DNA of 64,000 nucleotides, from assembly GCF_030406725.1 (NCBI RefSeq), contig NZ_CP129107.1, forward strand, positions 2,460,501 to 2,524,500, written 5' to 3'. This DNA comes from Alteriqipengyuania flavescens. GTDB lineage: Bacteria > Pseudomonadota > Alphaproteobacteria > Sphingomonadales > Sphingomonadaceae. A model generated the notes under the pieces. The model did no database searches and was not told where the DNA came from. It was given only the letters and a program-made list of their open reading frames with translations. Positions 52,711 through 62,426 of this stretch are shown one piece after another (position 1 is the first letter of the stretch; every line of letters begins with the position of its first letter). Both the position numbers and the translations under genes were made by a program.

Positions 52711-55700
52711 CCGTTCGGCCAGTTCGCCATCGACGCGGAAATTGCGGCCGAGCCGCATCGTCACGAAAGAGCCTTCACTGGTGGCGAGGCGCACCACGAT
52801 CTCTCCCGTCGCCTGCGCATCCTGCGAAACGCTGGTGGCAAGCTGAGCAAGCCCCGCCTCGTCGGCCACGTCGAGCCGCAACAGCATCCGTGCTGCGCTG
52901 GTCACTTCGCCAAGCGGCCGCGCGCCGCGCACGGTGACACGGGGAGGTTCGTCGGGGCTCGGCTGGTCGAGCTCGACAGTCAGCAAAACGCATTCGCCGC
53001 TGGCCGCCCACTTGCGAAACGGTTCCACCAGCTCCTCGTCGAAACAGGCTGCGCTGAACTGGCCGGTCGTGTCGGAGAAATCGGCGCGGATGAAGTCCTT
53101 GCCCTTGCGCGTCTTGCCGATGTTCACGCCCTCGACCAGCGCGGCCATCACCGCGCGGCTGCGCCCGGCGCTTTCGGTCCCGCCGCCCATCAGCCCGGCA
53201 TAGGTGCGCGCACCATTGGCGCTGGCCACCTCTCGATAGGCCTGCACCGGATGGGCGGAGAAATAGAAACCGAAAGTCTCGCGCTCTTTCGCCATCATGT
53301 CGGGCCGCGACCATTCGGCGGTTTCCTTGAGGCGCAGGTTGGAACCGGCATCGTCCTCCCCGCCGAACAGGGCCGCCTGCCCACTTGACCGCTCCCGCTC
53401 CGCAGCATCGACGACCGCCATCAACAGCTCCGCATTGTCGTGGACGAGCGCGCGATTGGGCTCCAGCGTGTCGAACGCCCCGGCAGAGGCGAGCGCTTCC
53501 AGCTGGCGGCGGTTCATGCAGCCCTGCGGCAGGCGGCCGAACATTTCCTCCAGGGAGGTGAACTTGCCGCTCCCCTCCCGTTCCGAAACTATGGCCGCCA
53601 TCGCCTTTTCGCCGACATTGCGCAGGCCGCCGAGGCCATAGCGCACTGCATACCCGTCATCGGTCGGCTGGACCACGTACTCAGCCTCGCTCTCGTTGAT
53701 ATCGGGCGGCAACAGGTCGATGCCGTTGCGGCGCATGTCGTCGACGAAGACCGCCAGCTTTTCCCACTGGTGCATGTCGAAGCACATGGACGCGGCGTAG
53801 AATTCTTCCGGGTAATGCGCCTTCAGCCACGCGGTCTGGTAGGCGAGCAGCGCGTAGGCGGCCGCGTGCGACTTGTTGAAGCCGTAGCCGGCGAACTTGT
53901 CGATCAAGTCGAACAGCTCGTTCGCCTGTTTCCTGTCGATGCCGGACACTTCCAGGCACCCGTCGCAGAAGCGGGTGCGCTGCGCATCCATTTCCGCCTG
54001 AACCTTCTTGCCCATCGCACGGCGCAGCAGGTCGGCATCGCCGAGCGAGTAGCCGGCGAGGATCTGCGCGGCCTGCATCACCTGTTCCTGATAGACGAAA
54101 ATGCCGTATGTTTCCGCCAGGATGCCTTCCAGCTTGGGATGCGGGTACTCGATCGGCACCTCGCCCGCCTTGCGCTTGCCGAACAGCGGGATGTTGTCCA
54201 TCGGGCCGGGGCGGTAGAGCGAGACGAGGGCGATGATATCCTCGAACTTGGTCGGCTTCACCGCGGTCAGCGTGCGGCGCATGCCTTCCGATTCCAGCTG
54301 GAAAACGCCGACCGTGTCGCCGCGCTTGAGCAGGTCGAAGACGCCCGGATCGTCCCACGCCAGCGCGCCGAGGTCGATTTCGACCCCGCGCCGGGCGAGG
54401 AGGTCGACTGCCTTCTGGAGCACCGACAGTGTCTTCAGCCCGAGGAAGTCGAATTTCACCAGTCCGCTCGATTCGACATATTTCATGTCGAACTGGGTCA
54501 CTGGCATGTCAGAGCGCGGATCGCGGTAAAGAGGCACGAGCCTGGCCAGCGGGCGGTCGCCGATCACCACGCCCGCCGCGTGGGTCGAGCTGTTGCGAGG
54601 TAGCCCTTCCAGCTGCAACGCCAGGTCGACGAGGCGCTTCACCTCGTTGTCGTTGCTGTATTCGCGCTTGAATTCCGCCGCGCCGTTCAGTGCACGCGGC
54701 AACGTCCACGGGTCGGTCGGGTGGTTCGGCACCATCTTGCAGAGCCGGTCGACATGACCGTAGCTCATCTGCAGGATACGCCCGCAATCGCGCAGCACGG
54801 CGCGGGCCTTCATCTTGCCGAAAGTGATGATCTGCGCAACGTGATCGGCGCCGTATTTCGCCTGCACGTAGCGGATCACCTCGCCGCGGCGCGTTTCGCA
54901 GAAGTCGATGTCGAAGTCGGGCATCGACACGCGTTCCGGGTTGAGGAAGCGTTCGAACAGCAGGCCCAGTTTCAGCGGGTCGAGGTCCGTGATGGTCAGC
55001 GCCCAGGCGACCAGGCTGCCTGCGCCCGACCCGCGCCCCGGGCCCACGGGAATGCCATTGTCCTTGGCCCACTTGATGAAGTCCGCAACAATCAGGAAGT
55101 AGCCGGGAAAGCCCATCCCGACGATAATCTCGACTTCGAAATCGAGCCGGTCGAAATAGGCCTTGCGCTCTTCGACGGACATTTCGCCATAGGGTTCGAG
55201 CCGCGCTTCGAGGCCCTTGCGCGCATCCTCCGCCAGCATCTTCGCCTCGCCTTCGAGGTCGCCGGCAAGGCTCGGCAAGATGGGCGGGCGCTTGGGCGGG
55301 GCGACGGCGCACCGCTGCGCCACGACCAGCGTGTTGGCGAGCGCTTCTGGAATGTCGGCGAAAGCCTCTTCCATCATCCGCTCGGACTTCACGAAGCTGT
55401 CCTTCGCGCTGCGCGGCCGGTCTTCCGCCTCGATATGGGTCGAATTGGCGATGCACAGCATCGCGTCGTGTGCCGCGTAGAAATGCGGATCGGCGAAGTT
55501 GGCGGGATTGGTGGCGACGAGCGGCAGGTCGCGGGCATAGGCGAGATCGATCAGCGCTTCCTCGGCGGCAATCTCCACCGCATTCCCGCGCCGCGCGAGC
55601 TCGATATAGAGACGCTGCGGAAACAGGCTTTCGAGGCGCGAGAGCAGCGCCTCTGCATGATCGGCCTGCCCGTCTGCCAACAGCCGCGTCAGCCCGCCCT

Positions 55701-56106
55701 CGCTCGCGCCGGTGAGCGCGATCAGACCATCGGTCTGGCCTTCCAGATCGTCCAGCCGGACGTGCGGTTCCAGCTCCAGCGGCCGGTCCAGATGCGCGCG
55801 GCTGACGAGATGGCACAAGTTGTCCCACCCCGCCTCGTCCTGCGCATAGAGCGGCAGGTAATCGACGCCGGCCCCGCCCTGTTCCCGCGCCACGCCCAGC
55901 AGCGTACCGACGATGGGCTGGATCCCCTCGTCGAAGCAGGCGGCAGCGAAGGCGACCGAGCCGTAAAGCCCGTTGCGGTCGCAGATAGCGATTGCGGGGA
56001 AACTGCGCTCCTTCGCCAGCTTGGCAATGGCCTTGGGCTCGATTGCCCCCTCCAGCATCGAATAGCTGGAAAGGACGCGTAAAGGGACGAAGGGAGCGAA
56101 AGCCAT
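52633..56106 (-). CDS. dnaE: DNA polymerase III alpha subunit
   Basis: Replicative polymerase catalytic subunit, 1157 residues. The N-terminal PHP domain starts LRVLSSYSMLEGAI; the His of the canonical H-x-H motif is replaced by YSM, as in many DnaE with inactive PHP. The palm catalytic acids are in GPGRGSGAGSLVAW and MPDFDIDFCETRR. The tRNA-synthetase-like Pol3-type thumb (KMKARAVLRDCGR), helix-hairpin-helix (GFNKSHAAAYALLAYQTAW) and C-terminal OB domain follow. DnaE here is the housekeeping type (length, no ImuB neighbours), not DnaE2. It is flanked by a convergent overlapping small membrane gene and followed upstream by a degenerate small ORF. Confidence 0.97.
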   Translation of the reverse strand: MAFAPFVPLRVLSSYSMLEGAIEPKAIAKLAKERSFPAIAICDRNGLYGSVAFAAACFDEGIQPIVGTLLGVAREQGGAGVDYLPLYAQDEAGWDNLCHLVSRAHLDRPLELEPHVRLDDLEGQTDGLIALTGASEGGLTRLLADGQADHAEALLSRLESLFPQRLYIELARRGNAVEIAAEEALIDLAYARDLPLVATNPANFADPHFYAAHDAMLCIANSTHIEAEDRPRSAKDSFVKSERMMEEAFADIPEALANTLVVAQRCAVAPPKRPPILPSLAGDLEGEAKMLAEDARKGLEARLEPYGEMSVEERKAYFDRLDFEVEIIVGMGFPGYFLIVADFIKWAKDNGIPVGPGRGSGAGSLVAWALTITDLDPLKLGLLFERFLNPERVSMPDFDIDFCETRRGEVIRYVQAKYGADHVAQIITFGKMKARAVLRDCGRILQMSYGHVDRLCKMVPNHPTDPWTLPRALNGAAEFKREYSNDNEVKRLVDLALQLEGLPRNSSTHAAGVVIGDRPLARLVPLYRDPRSDMPVTQFDMKYVESSGLVKFDFLGLKTLSVLQKAVDLLARRGVEIDLGALAWDDPGVFDLLKRGDTVGVFQLESEGMRRTLTAVKPTKFEDIIALVSLYRPGPMDNIPLFGKRKAGEVPIEYPHPKLEGILAETYGIFVYQEQVMQAAQILAGYSLGDADLLRRAMGKKVQAEMDAQRTRFCDGCLEVSGIDRKQANELFDLIDKFAGYGFNKSHAAAYALLAYQTAWLKAHYPEEFYAASMCFDMHQWEKLAVFVDDMRRNGIDLLPPDINESEAEYVVQPTDDGYAVRYGLGGLRNVGEKAMAAIVSEREGSGKFTSLEEMFGRLPQGCMNRRQLEALASAGAFDTLEPNRALVHDNAELLMAVVDAAERERSSGQAALFGGEDDAGSNLRLKETAEWSRPDMMAKERETFGFYFSAHPVQAYREVASANGARTYAGLMGGGTESAGRSRAVMAALVEGVNIGKTRKGKDFIRADFSDTTGQFSAACFDEELVEPFRKWAASGECVLLTVELDQPSPDEPPRVTVRGARPLGEVTSAARMLLRLDVADEAGLAQLATSVSQDAQATGEIVVRLATSEGSFVTMRLGRNFRVDGELAERLGEIPGLANVSIAARSGSDRLRLVA

Positions 56107-56163
56107 GGCGCCAATATGCGAACGCCGGCGGGATTCGCCAAGGCGCAGCGTGCGCCTATCCCC

Positions 56164-56340
56164 TCACTTCTCCTCCGCTTGTCCGATCTTCCGGCGGGTG
56201 TCGCGCATTGTCGAGAAAGCGCCGTAGATCACGAGGACCGCGAGGAATGTCTACACCCACACGGGGATGTTCCGCCCTACTATCGCAAGATAGAGATAGG
56301 CCGACACGAAGAAGAACCCGGCCAGCGGCGTGGGCACCAC
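56164..56340 (-). pseudogene. Small membrane ORF with in-frame TAG
   Basis: Starting at a GTG pair (56340), with a GAGGGGGGG ribosome site 9 bases upstream, the frame reads a hydrophobic helix (LAGFFFVSAYLYLAIVGR), then NIPVWV, a TAG at 56253-56251, and continues as a second helix (TFLAVLVIYGAFST) with a charged end MRDTRRKIGQAEEK before TGA at 56164. The frame stays open and plausible on both sides of the stop. A single TGG to TAG change (Trp to stop) in codon 30 would explain it. It follows the small acidic gene by 25 bases. It could be a real pseudogene, a sequencing error, or a read-through case. Confidence 0.6.
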
Positions 56341-56365
56341 CGTCGATTGCCCCCCCTCGCCCCGG

Positions 56366-56647
56366 TCAGTCTTCGCGCGGGAAATCGGGCCGGCCCGCCA
56401 GCGCGGCGACCTCTTCGGCGTGGTATTCGCGGTCGCCCGCCTTCTCGATGTAATAGGCCCGGCGTTCTTCGGCGGGCAGCAGCATCATGTGGCGGACCAG
56501 ATCCGCAAACGTGCCGCTACGTAGGCCCTTGGCGCTGTCGCGCACGCCGCCGCCATCGTCCTTGCGGTGGAGCGAGGCGCGGTCGTCCCACGCGAAGCCC
56601 TCGTGCTCGGTGCTGTCGCCGTCGAATGTGCTGGGATGGTCGCTCAT
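56366..56647 (-). CDS. Small conserved-looking hypothetical protein
   Basis: A 93-residue, highly charged, probably soluble protein, rich in Asp, Glu, Arg and His. I do not recognise a family. A predicted helical stretch LRSGTFADLVRHMMLLPAEERRAYYIEKAG follows an acidic, His-rich N-terminus (MSDHPSTFDGD). It lies about 50 bases downstream of lolD on the same strand, and about 25 bases upstream of the disrupted ORF. GGAGG lies close to the ATG. No signal peptide. Confidence 0.7.
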   Translation of the reverse strand: MSDHPSTFDGDSTEHEGFAWDDRASLHRKDDGGGVRDSAKGLRSGTFADLVRHMMLLPAEERRAYYIEKAGDREYHAEEVAALAGRPDFPRED

Positions 56648-56697
56648 GAAATTCCTCCGGTGTTTGGGAGGTAACGCACCGCAGCGTGAGGCGTTTC

Positions 56698-57372
56698 CTA
56701 TCGGAGCACGCCGTCGTGCAGGCGGACCACCCGGTCCATCTTCGCCGCCAGCCGCTCGTTATGGGTGGCGACGAGCGCGGCGCTGCCTTCACCCCGAACC
56801 AGCGCGAGGAACTGTTCGAGCACCTTGTCGGAGGTATGTTCGTCCAAATTACCCGTCGGCTCGTCAGCCAGCACGAGCCGCGGCTTGTTGGCAAGCGCGC
56901 GGGCGACCGCCACGCGCTGCTGTTCGCCGCCGGAAAGCTGGCTCGGCCGGTGATCGAGCCGGTGGCCGAGGCCGAGGGAGGTAAGAAGCTCGCCGGCGCG
57001 CGCTTCCGCCGCGTCTTTCGGCACTTCGGCCACCAGTTGCGGGAGGACCACGTTCTCGCTCGCGTTGAAATCCGGCAGCAGGTGGTGGAACTGGTAGACG
57101 AAGCCGAGGTGGTCGCGGCGCAGTCTCGTGCGTTCGTCGCCGTCCATCTTTTCCGCCGCTTCGCCCGCGATGCGGATGGAGCCGCCAAAGCCGCCTTCCA
57201 GCAGGCCGACGGCCTGCAGCATGGTCGACTTGCCCGAACCCGACGGCCCGAGCAGGGCGACGATCTCGCCCGGCTGGATGACGAGGTCGATGCCGCGCAG
57301 CACGTCGATGCGCACTCCGCCCTGCTCGAAACTGCGGGTCAGGCCGCGAAGTTCGACGACCGGGCTACTCAT
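56698..57372 (-). CDS. lolD: Lipoprotein-releasing ABC transporter ATP-binding protein
   Basis: ATPase of the Lol system that extracts lipoproteins from the inner membrane for transfer to LolA. The protein has 224 residues. Walker A is GPSGSGKST (about 42-50), signature [10 protein letters not shown] (about 146-155), Walker [13 protein letters not shown] (about 167-177), and the MacB/LolD-type [12 protein letters not shown] segment is present. The start is ATG 57372, overlapping the lolC stop by 8 bases (tail TATGAGTAG). It works with the permease encoded upstream. Confidence 0.94.
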   Translation of the reverse strand: MSSPVVELRGLTRSFEQGGVRIDVLRGIDLVIQPGEIVALLGPSGSGKSTMLQAVGLLEGGFGGSIRIAGEAAEKMDGDERTRLRRDHLGFVYQFHHLLPDFNASENVVLPQLVAEVPKDAAEARAGELLTSLGLGHRLDHRPSQLSGGEQQRVAVARALANKPRLVLADEPTGNLDEHTSDKVLEQFLALVRGEGSAALVATHNERLAAKMDRVVRLHDGVLR

Positions 57373-58606
57373 AACGCAGCACCTGCACCGGATCCGTGCT
57401 GGCGGCACGGCGCGCCGGATAGAGCGTGGCGATGAAACTGAAGACCAGTGCCATGACGCAGATCGCAACGATCTCTGCCGGATCGACGCGCGCGGGCAGC
57501 TCGGTCAGGAAACGCACTTCCGGGTTCCACAATTCGACCCCCATCATCCACTGCACGCCTTCGATGATCCCCTGCCGAAAGAACAGCAGGACGAGGCCGA
57601 GGACGACCCCGGCGATGGTGCCGAGCGCGCCGATCAGGAAGCCGGCGGTAACGAAGATTTTCAGCAGGCTGCGCCGCGTCGCGCCCATCGTGCGCATGAT
57701 GGCGATATCGCGGGTCTTGGCGCGCACAAGCATGATCAGGCTGGACAGGATGTTGAACACCGCCACCAGCACGATAATCGACAGGATCACGAACATCGCC
57801 ACCCGTTCGATCTCCAGCGCCTCGAACAGCGAGCTGTTGATGCTTTTCCAGTCGGTCACGACGGCGCGTCCGGCCAGGCTTTCCGTCACCGGGGCCAGCG
57901 TCTGCGTGACCGAATCCGGATCGTCGGTCATCACCTCGATCATGCCGACGGTGTCGCCGATCAGCAGCAGGGTCTGCGCGTCCTTCATCGGCATGACGAC
58001 AAAGGTCTGGTCGAAATCGTACACCCCGACCTCGAAAATCGCCGCGACTTCGTAGCCGATCTGGCGCGGAACGGTGCCGAAGGGCGTGGAGCGGCCCTGC
58101 GGGTTGATGATTGTGAGCGTCTGGCCCAGCTGGAGGCCCAGGTTCTGCGCCAGCCGCGACCCGATGGCGACCTTGTTGGACCCCGGCTGCAGTGCGCCGA
58201 GGTCGCCTTGCAGCAGGTTCGGCTCAAGCCGGTCGATATCCGCCTGCAGGTTGCCGCGGGCCATGATTGCGGCGGCGCGGCCTTCGTAACTGGCGAGCAG
58301 CGGCTGCTCGATCAGCGGCGAAGCACGGGTGACGCCCGGCGTATCGCGCACTTCCTTGAGGATATCTTCCCAGTTTTCCAGCTGGTTGCCGTAGGCCTGG
58401 ATAACCGCGTGGCCGTTCAGGCCGCTGAACTTGTCCAGCAATTCGGCGCGGAAGCCGTTCATCACGCTCATTACGATGACGAGCGCGGCCACGCCCAGCA
58501 TCACCGCGACCAGGCTGATGCCCGCGACGAGCGCAATGAAGCCCTCGCTGCGGCCGGGCAGCATATATCGTTTGGCGATGGTCCATTCGAAGGGGGAGAG
58601 GATCAA
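57365..58606 (-). CDS. lolC: Lipoprotein-releasing permease (LolC/LolE type)
   Basis: A 413-residue inner-membrane protein with one N-terminal helix (about 20-45), a periplasmic domain (about 45-265) and three C-terminal helices. The start is [14 protein letters not shown], close to the LolC/LolE family consensus, and the end [15 protein letters not shown] is a hallmark of FtsX-like domains. With lolD it forms the lipoprotein extraction complex; alphaproteobacteria usually have a single such permease that acts as a homodimer. It overlaps lolD and is divergent from the GGDEF gene. Confidence 0.94.
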   Translation of the reverse strand: MILSPFEWTIAKRYMLPGRSEGFIALVAGISLVAVMLGVAALVIVMSVMNGFRAELLDKFSGLNGHAVIQAYGNQLENWEDILKEVRDTPGVTRASPLIEQPLLASYEGRAAAIMARGNLQADIDRLEPNLLQGDLGALQPGSNKVAIGSRLAQNLGLQLGQTLTIINPQGRSTPFGTVPRQIGYEVAAIFEVGVYDFDQTFVVMPMKDAQTLLLIGDTVGMIEVMTDDPDSVTQTLAPVTESLAGRAVVTDWKSINSSLFEALEIERVAMFVILSIIVLVAVFNILSSLIMLVRAKTRDIAIMRTMGATRRSLLKIFVTAGFLIGALGTIAGVVLGLVLLFFRQGIIEGVQWMMGVELWNPEVRFLTELPARVDPAEIVAICVMALVFSFIATLYPARRAASTDPVQVLRYE

Positions 58607-58801
58607 AGCGTGCGCGCCGTGAAGGAAGGTTCGGAATTCAGCATGAATGCAGCGCGCAGTTACCCATCCCGCCCCTGAAGGGCAACTGAATTGGCGCTGC
58701 CCTTTCCGCTAGTAAGTCCGCGTGCCGTCTACCAATGGATACCGACGGCGGGGTAGGCGAAGACGCCGCACAATGCGGCCGGGGTAACGATACTGGCGAC
58801 A

Positions 58802-59992
58802 TTGGCTAAAATCGGCAGCGCAAGCCGGACATCCGCGTGGCGAGGCTACAGCTTCGTCGCGGTGGTCATGGCACTTGCGACGATGCTGGTGGTAGCCAGC
58901 CTGCTGGCCCACCAGGCAGCAGGCGAGCGCGATGCCGCCACGCGCCAGCTGCGCACGACGCAGCAAGTCCTTTCGGCAACGAGCGAGCTGGAAATCCAGC
59001 TGTTGCAGGCCGTGCGCGGTCAGCGCGGATATTTGCTGACGGGCGACCGGATGTTCCTCCAGCCGTTCGAAGAGGCCCGGCCACAAATCGCCGGACGTCT
59101 GGAACAGTTGGAGATTGCCACCCGTAGCGATGCGCCCCGGCATGAAATGGTCGGGGAAATACGCGACAAGTCGAACCTGCTGTTGCAGGATCTGTCGGAC
59201 ACCATCGCCAACCAGGCCGATGGCGATCACGACGGCGCGGTCGACCGCACCGCCATCGCCGATGGTCGCCGCCAGATCGAAAGCGTCTCGGCGAGCATCT
59301 TGCAGTTCGAACAGTCGGAACGCGAACTGCTGGAAACGAGGCTCGCCAGCGCCAACGCCGCCGCGGCGGAAACCGAAAACTATCAATATAGCCTGACGCT
59401 GGTCGGCTTCCTCCTTCTCGCACTCGGAATATCCGTCCTCGTTTCGCTCAAGCGGTCCGTGCGGCGCGAATCCGAAATCCGCAACGAGCTTCGCAGAATT
59501 GCGGCGACCGACGAGCTTACGGGTCTCGCCAACCGGCGCGAGTTCCTCGCTGCGCTGGATCGCGCCGTCGCCGGGGCCAAACGGCGCCGTGCCCCGCTCG
59601 CCGTGGCCATGCTCGACATCGACCATTTCAAACGGATCAACGACACCTTCGGGCATCCCGCGGGCGATGCCGTGTTGCGCCGGGTCGCCCTGACTGCGGT
59701 CGATATCGTCCGCGCGGAAGACCTTGTCGGCAGACTTGGCGGAGAGGAGTTCGCCGTGATCCTCCCTGCCGCGCCCGCGCAAAGCGCCTTCGATGTGTGC
59801 GAACGGCTGAGACTGGCCGTGCAGTCCTCCGACCTGGAGCTGGAGACCGGCTCGGCGATCAGCGTCACCCTGAGCACCGGGATCGCCGCCCTCGGCCCTC
59901 ACGACACCGCCGAAAGCCTTCTCGCCCGGGCGGACCAGGCGCTTTATGACGCGAAGAATGGCGGGCGCGACCGGGTCTTGCTGGCAGCCTAG
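58802..59992 (+). CDS. CHASE3-GGDEF diguanylate cyclase
   Basis: A 396-residue membrane protein that makes cyclic di-GMP. It has an N-terminal helix (about 17-38), a CHASE3 sensor (about 40-190; helical bundle with VLSATSELEIQLLQAVRGQRGYLLT), a second helix (about 200-220) and a GGDEF domain (about 235-396). The catalytic signature is GGEEF (313-317), and the inhibitory I-site RAED (304-307, RxxD) is intact, with LDIDHFKRIND upstream. The start is TTG 58802, since no ATG gives the complete first helix. It is divergent from lolC. Output targets could include the PilZ protein elsewhere in the window. Confidence 0.92.
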   Translation: MAKIGSASRTSAWRGYSFVAVVMALATMLVVASLLAHQAAGERDAATRQLRTTQQVLSATSELEIQLLQAVRGQRGYLLTGDRMFLQPFEEARPQIAGRLEQLEIATRSDAPRHEMVGEIRDKSNLLLQDLSDTIANQADGDHDGAVDRTAIADGRRQIESVSASILQFEQSERELLETRLASANAAAAETENYQYSLTLVGFLLLALGISVLVSLKRSVRRESEIRNELRRIAATDELTGLANRREFLAALDRAVAGAKRRRAPLAVAMLDIDHFKRINDTFGHPAGDAVLRRVALTAVDIVRAEDLVGRLGGEEFAVILPAAPAQSAFDVCERLRLAVQSSDLELETGSAISVTLSTGIAALGPHDTAESLLARADQALYDAKNGGRDRVLLAA

Positions 59993-62064
59993 CCCCCGCG
60001 CAGCAACTGCACGCCGTAATCGCGTTCCAGCAGGTAAAGCAGCAGCCGCGCCGCCTGCCCGCGCTCTCCGTCGAGCCCGCCGTCGCGGTCGACCAGCATG
60101 CGCGCATCCTCGTGCGCGATGGGCAGCAGGCGCTGGATCTGCTCCAGGCTGGCGATGTTGAAAGGCGTGTCGCCGGACTGGCGCGTACCGAGCAATTCGC
60201 CCCCGCCGCGCAAGGCAAGGTCTTCTTCCGCAATACGGAAGCCGTCCTGCGTCTCGCGCATCAGCGCGAGCCGGCGGCGCGCCGTTTCGGACAATTCGTT
60301 CGATCGCATCAGCAGGCAGGTCGATTTCTCCGCCCCGCGTCCCACCCGCCCGCGCAGCTGGTGCAGTTGGGCCAGCCCGAACCGTTCGGCCTGTTCGATG
60401 ACCATCAGCGTGGAATTCGGTACGTCCACACCGACTTCGATCACCGTGGTCGCGACCAGCACCTTTGCCGCCCCATCGGCGAAGCGCTGCATGTTCGCAT
60501 CCTTCTCTTCCGGCGGCAGCTGGCCGTGGACGAGGACGATGTCGTCTCCGAAACGCGCCTTCAGGCTGGCGAAGCGGGCTTCGGCGGCGGCAAGATCGTC
60601 GCTCTCGTTGTCGCTGCCGCGCACCATCGGGCAGACCCAGTAGGCCTGCTGCCCCCCCGCAACGTGGCGCGCGACGCCGTCCACCACTTCGGGCAAGCGT
60701 TCCATCGCCACCACGCGCGTATCGATCGCCTGCCGGCCCGGCGGCAGCTCGTCGAGCTTGCTGACTTCCATCTCGCCGTACTGCGCCAGCGTCAGCGTGC
60801 GCGGGATCGGCGTGGCGGTCATCGCCAGGGTATGCGGCTGGCGCTTGCCCTTCTGGCTCAGCATCAAGCGCTGCCCGACGCCGAAGCGGTGCTGTTCGTC
60901 GATCACGACAAGGCCCAGGTTCCTGTAAGCCACGCTGTCCTGGAAGATGGCATGGGTGCCCACGACGATGTCGATCGACCCGTCGAGCAGGCCCATCAGC
61001 GTGCCTTCGCGCGCCCTGCCCTTGTCGCGGCCGGTCAACAGCGCCACCGTGACGCCGGTCGGCTCCGCCATTTTTCGCAGCGTCTCGAAATGCTGGCGGG
61101 CGAGGATTTCGGTCGGTGCCAGCATCGCCGCCTGCGCACTCGCCTCCACGGCGACCAGCATCGCTTCCAAGGCCACCACCGTCTTGCCTGCCCCGACATC
61201 GCCTTGCAGCAGGCGCAGCATCGGCGCGCCTTGCGCCATGTCGCCGGCGATCTCGTCGATCGAGCGCCGCTGCGCACCTGTCAGCGGGAACGGCAGTTCC
61301 AGCCTGTCGCGCAGCCGCCCGTCGCCCTGCAACGCCAGACCCTGCCGCTTGCGCCTGCTTTCACGCACCAGCATCAGCGCGAGGCTGTTGGCGAGTAGCT
61401 CGTCATAGGCGAGCCGGTCGCGCGCGGCCTCGTGCGGGCCCTTGTGCGCCAGGTGCAGCGCATCCTGCCAGCCGGGCCACTGCGCCCTGTCCAGCTGTCC
61501 GCGCTCGATCCATTCGGGCAGTTGCGGCAGTTTCGCCAGCGCCTGCGCGACCAGCGAGATGACTTTCGGCTGGGTCAGGCCTTCGGACAGCGGGTACACC
61601 GGTTCCAGCAAGCGGCCCATGGCTGCGCTGCTTTCGGTCTCGACCTGTTCGGGATGCACGATCTGGAGCATCTGGTCGTACTGGTCGAGGCGCCCCGCGA
61701 TCCACCGCGTCTCGCCCACCGGCAGCAGCTTCTTGCCGGTGTAGGCGGCGCGTCCGAAATATGTCAGCGCGCAGATGTTGCCCTTCGCGTCCTGCGCGAG
61801 GATGCGGTACGGCCCGCGCGGCGAGCGGCTCGCGCGATGCTCCGTCGGGGTCAGCGCCACCACGATCTGCTCGCCCACGCCCGCTTCGTCGAGATCGGCC
61901 ACGGCGCGGCGTTCCACGAAGCGGTCCGGCAAGTGATAGGAGACGTCGCGAATGCGGCCGAGGCCGAGCTTTTCCAGCGGCTTGCGCAGTTTCGGCCCGA
62001 CGCCGTCCAGCGTCTCCACTTCGGCGAACAGAGGGTTGAGGACTTCGGGCCGCATGGGAGCCAT
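59989..62064 (-). CDS. recG: ATP-dependent DNA helicase RecG
   Basis: Branch-migration helicase, 691 residues, which processes stalled forks and R-loops. It has an N-terminal wedge domain with OB fold (LDGVGPKLRKPLEKLG; IDTPxR-like). Walker A is GDVGAGKT, the DExH box is VVIDEQHRFGVGQR, and TATPIPRTL and LMVIEQAERFGLAQLHQLRGRVGRG (split) follow. The start is ATG 62064; ATG 62055 is an alternative. It is divergent from sdhE. The C-terminus overlaps the end of the GGDEF gene by 4 bases. Confidence 0.96.
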   Translation of the reverse strand: MAPMRPEVLNPLFAEVETLDGVGPKLRKPLEKLGLGRIRDVSYHLPDRFVERRAVADLDEAGVGEQIVVALTPTEHRASRSPRGPYRILAQDAKGNICALTYFGRAAYTGKKLLPVGETRWIAGRLDQYDQMLQIVHPEQVETESSAAMGRLLEPVYPLSEGLTQPKVISLVAQALAKLPQLPEWIERGQLDRAQWPGWQDALHLAHKGPHEAARDRLAYDELLANSLALMLVRESRRKRQGLALQGDGRLRDRLELPFPLTGAQRRSIDEIAGDMAQGAPMLRLLQGDVGAGKTVVALEAMLVAVEASAQAAMLAPTEILARQHFETLRKMAEPTGVTVALLTGRDKGRAREGTLMGLLDGSIDIVVGTHAIFQDSVAYRNLGLVVIDEQHRFGVGQRLMLSQKGKRQPHTLAMTATPIPRTLTLAQYGEMEVSKLDELPPGRQAIDTRVVAMERLPEVVDGVARHVAGGQQAYWVCPMVRGSDNESDDLAAAEARFASLKARFGDDIVLVHGQLPPEEKDANMQRFADGAAKVLVATTVIEVGVDVPNSTLMVIEQAERFGLAQLHQLRGRVGRGAEKSTCLLMRSNELSETARRRLALMRETQDGFRIAEEDLALRGGGELLGTRQSGDTPFNIASLEQIQRLLPIAHEDARMLVDRDGGLDGERGQAARLLLYLLERDYGVQLLRGG

Positions 62065-62111
62065 CCTATAGCTTCTTGCGCGCGCTTGGCGAGTGCCCTA
62101 CCCGCGCCGCC

Positions 62112-62390
62112 ATGCCTCCCGCCCAGCTCGACCCCACCCGTCTCGCCCGCGCCCGGTTTCGCGCCTGGCACCGCGGCACGCGCGAGGCCGACTATATGAT
62201 CGGCGGCTTCCTCGATCGCTACGCAAGCAGCTGGTCGGAAGAAGACCTCGTCTGGTTCGAGGCGCTTCTGGACCATGACGATGTCGACGTGATGGCGTGG
62301 GCGCTGCAAACCCAGCCCGTGCCGGAACGCTTCGCCGGCGCGCAGATGGAGGCGATGCAGAAGCTCGACTATGTCGAAATCCCGCGCTGA
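62112..62390 (+). CDS. sdhE: Succinate dehydrogenase assembly factor SdhE
   Basis: A 92-residue flavinylation factor that helps attach FAD to SdhA. Key motif RGTREAD (RGxxExD, about residues 21-27) with the downstream GGFLDRYASSWSEEDLVWFEALLDHDDVDVMAWALQ pattern (split), typical of SdhE/YgfY. Start ATG 62112. It sits between recG (divergent) and mfd (same strand, 36 bases), a common alphaproteobacterial arrangement. Its partner sdhA is not in the window, though sdhB is about 47 kb upstream. Confidence 0.93.
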   Translation: MPPAQLDPTRLARARFRAWHRGTREADYMIGGFLDRYASSWSEEDLVWFEALLDHDDVDVMAWALQTQPVPERFAGAQMEAMQKLDYVEIPR

Positions 62391-62426
62391 CGGGAACGCC
62401 CGCCGCCGCCCTGCCTTGAGCCTGTA

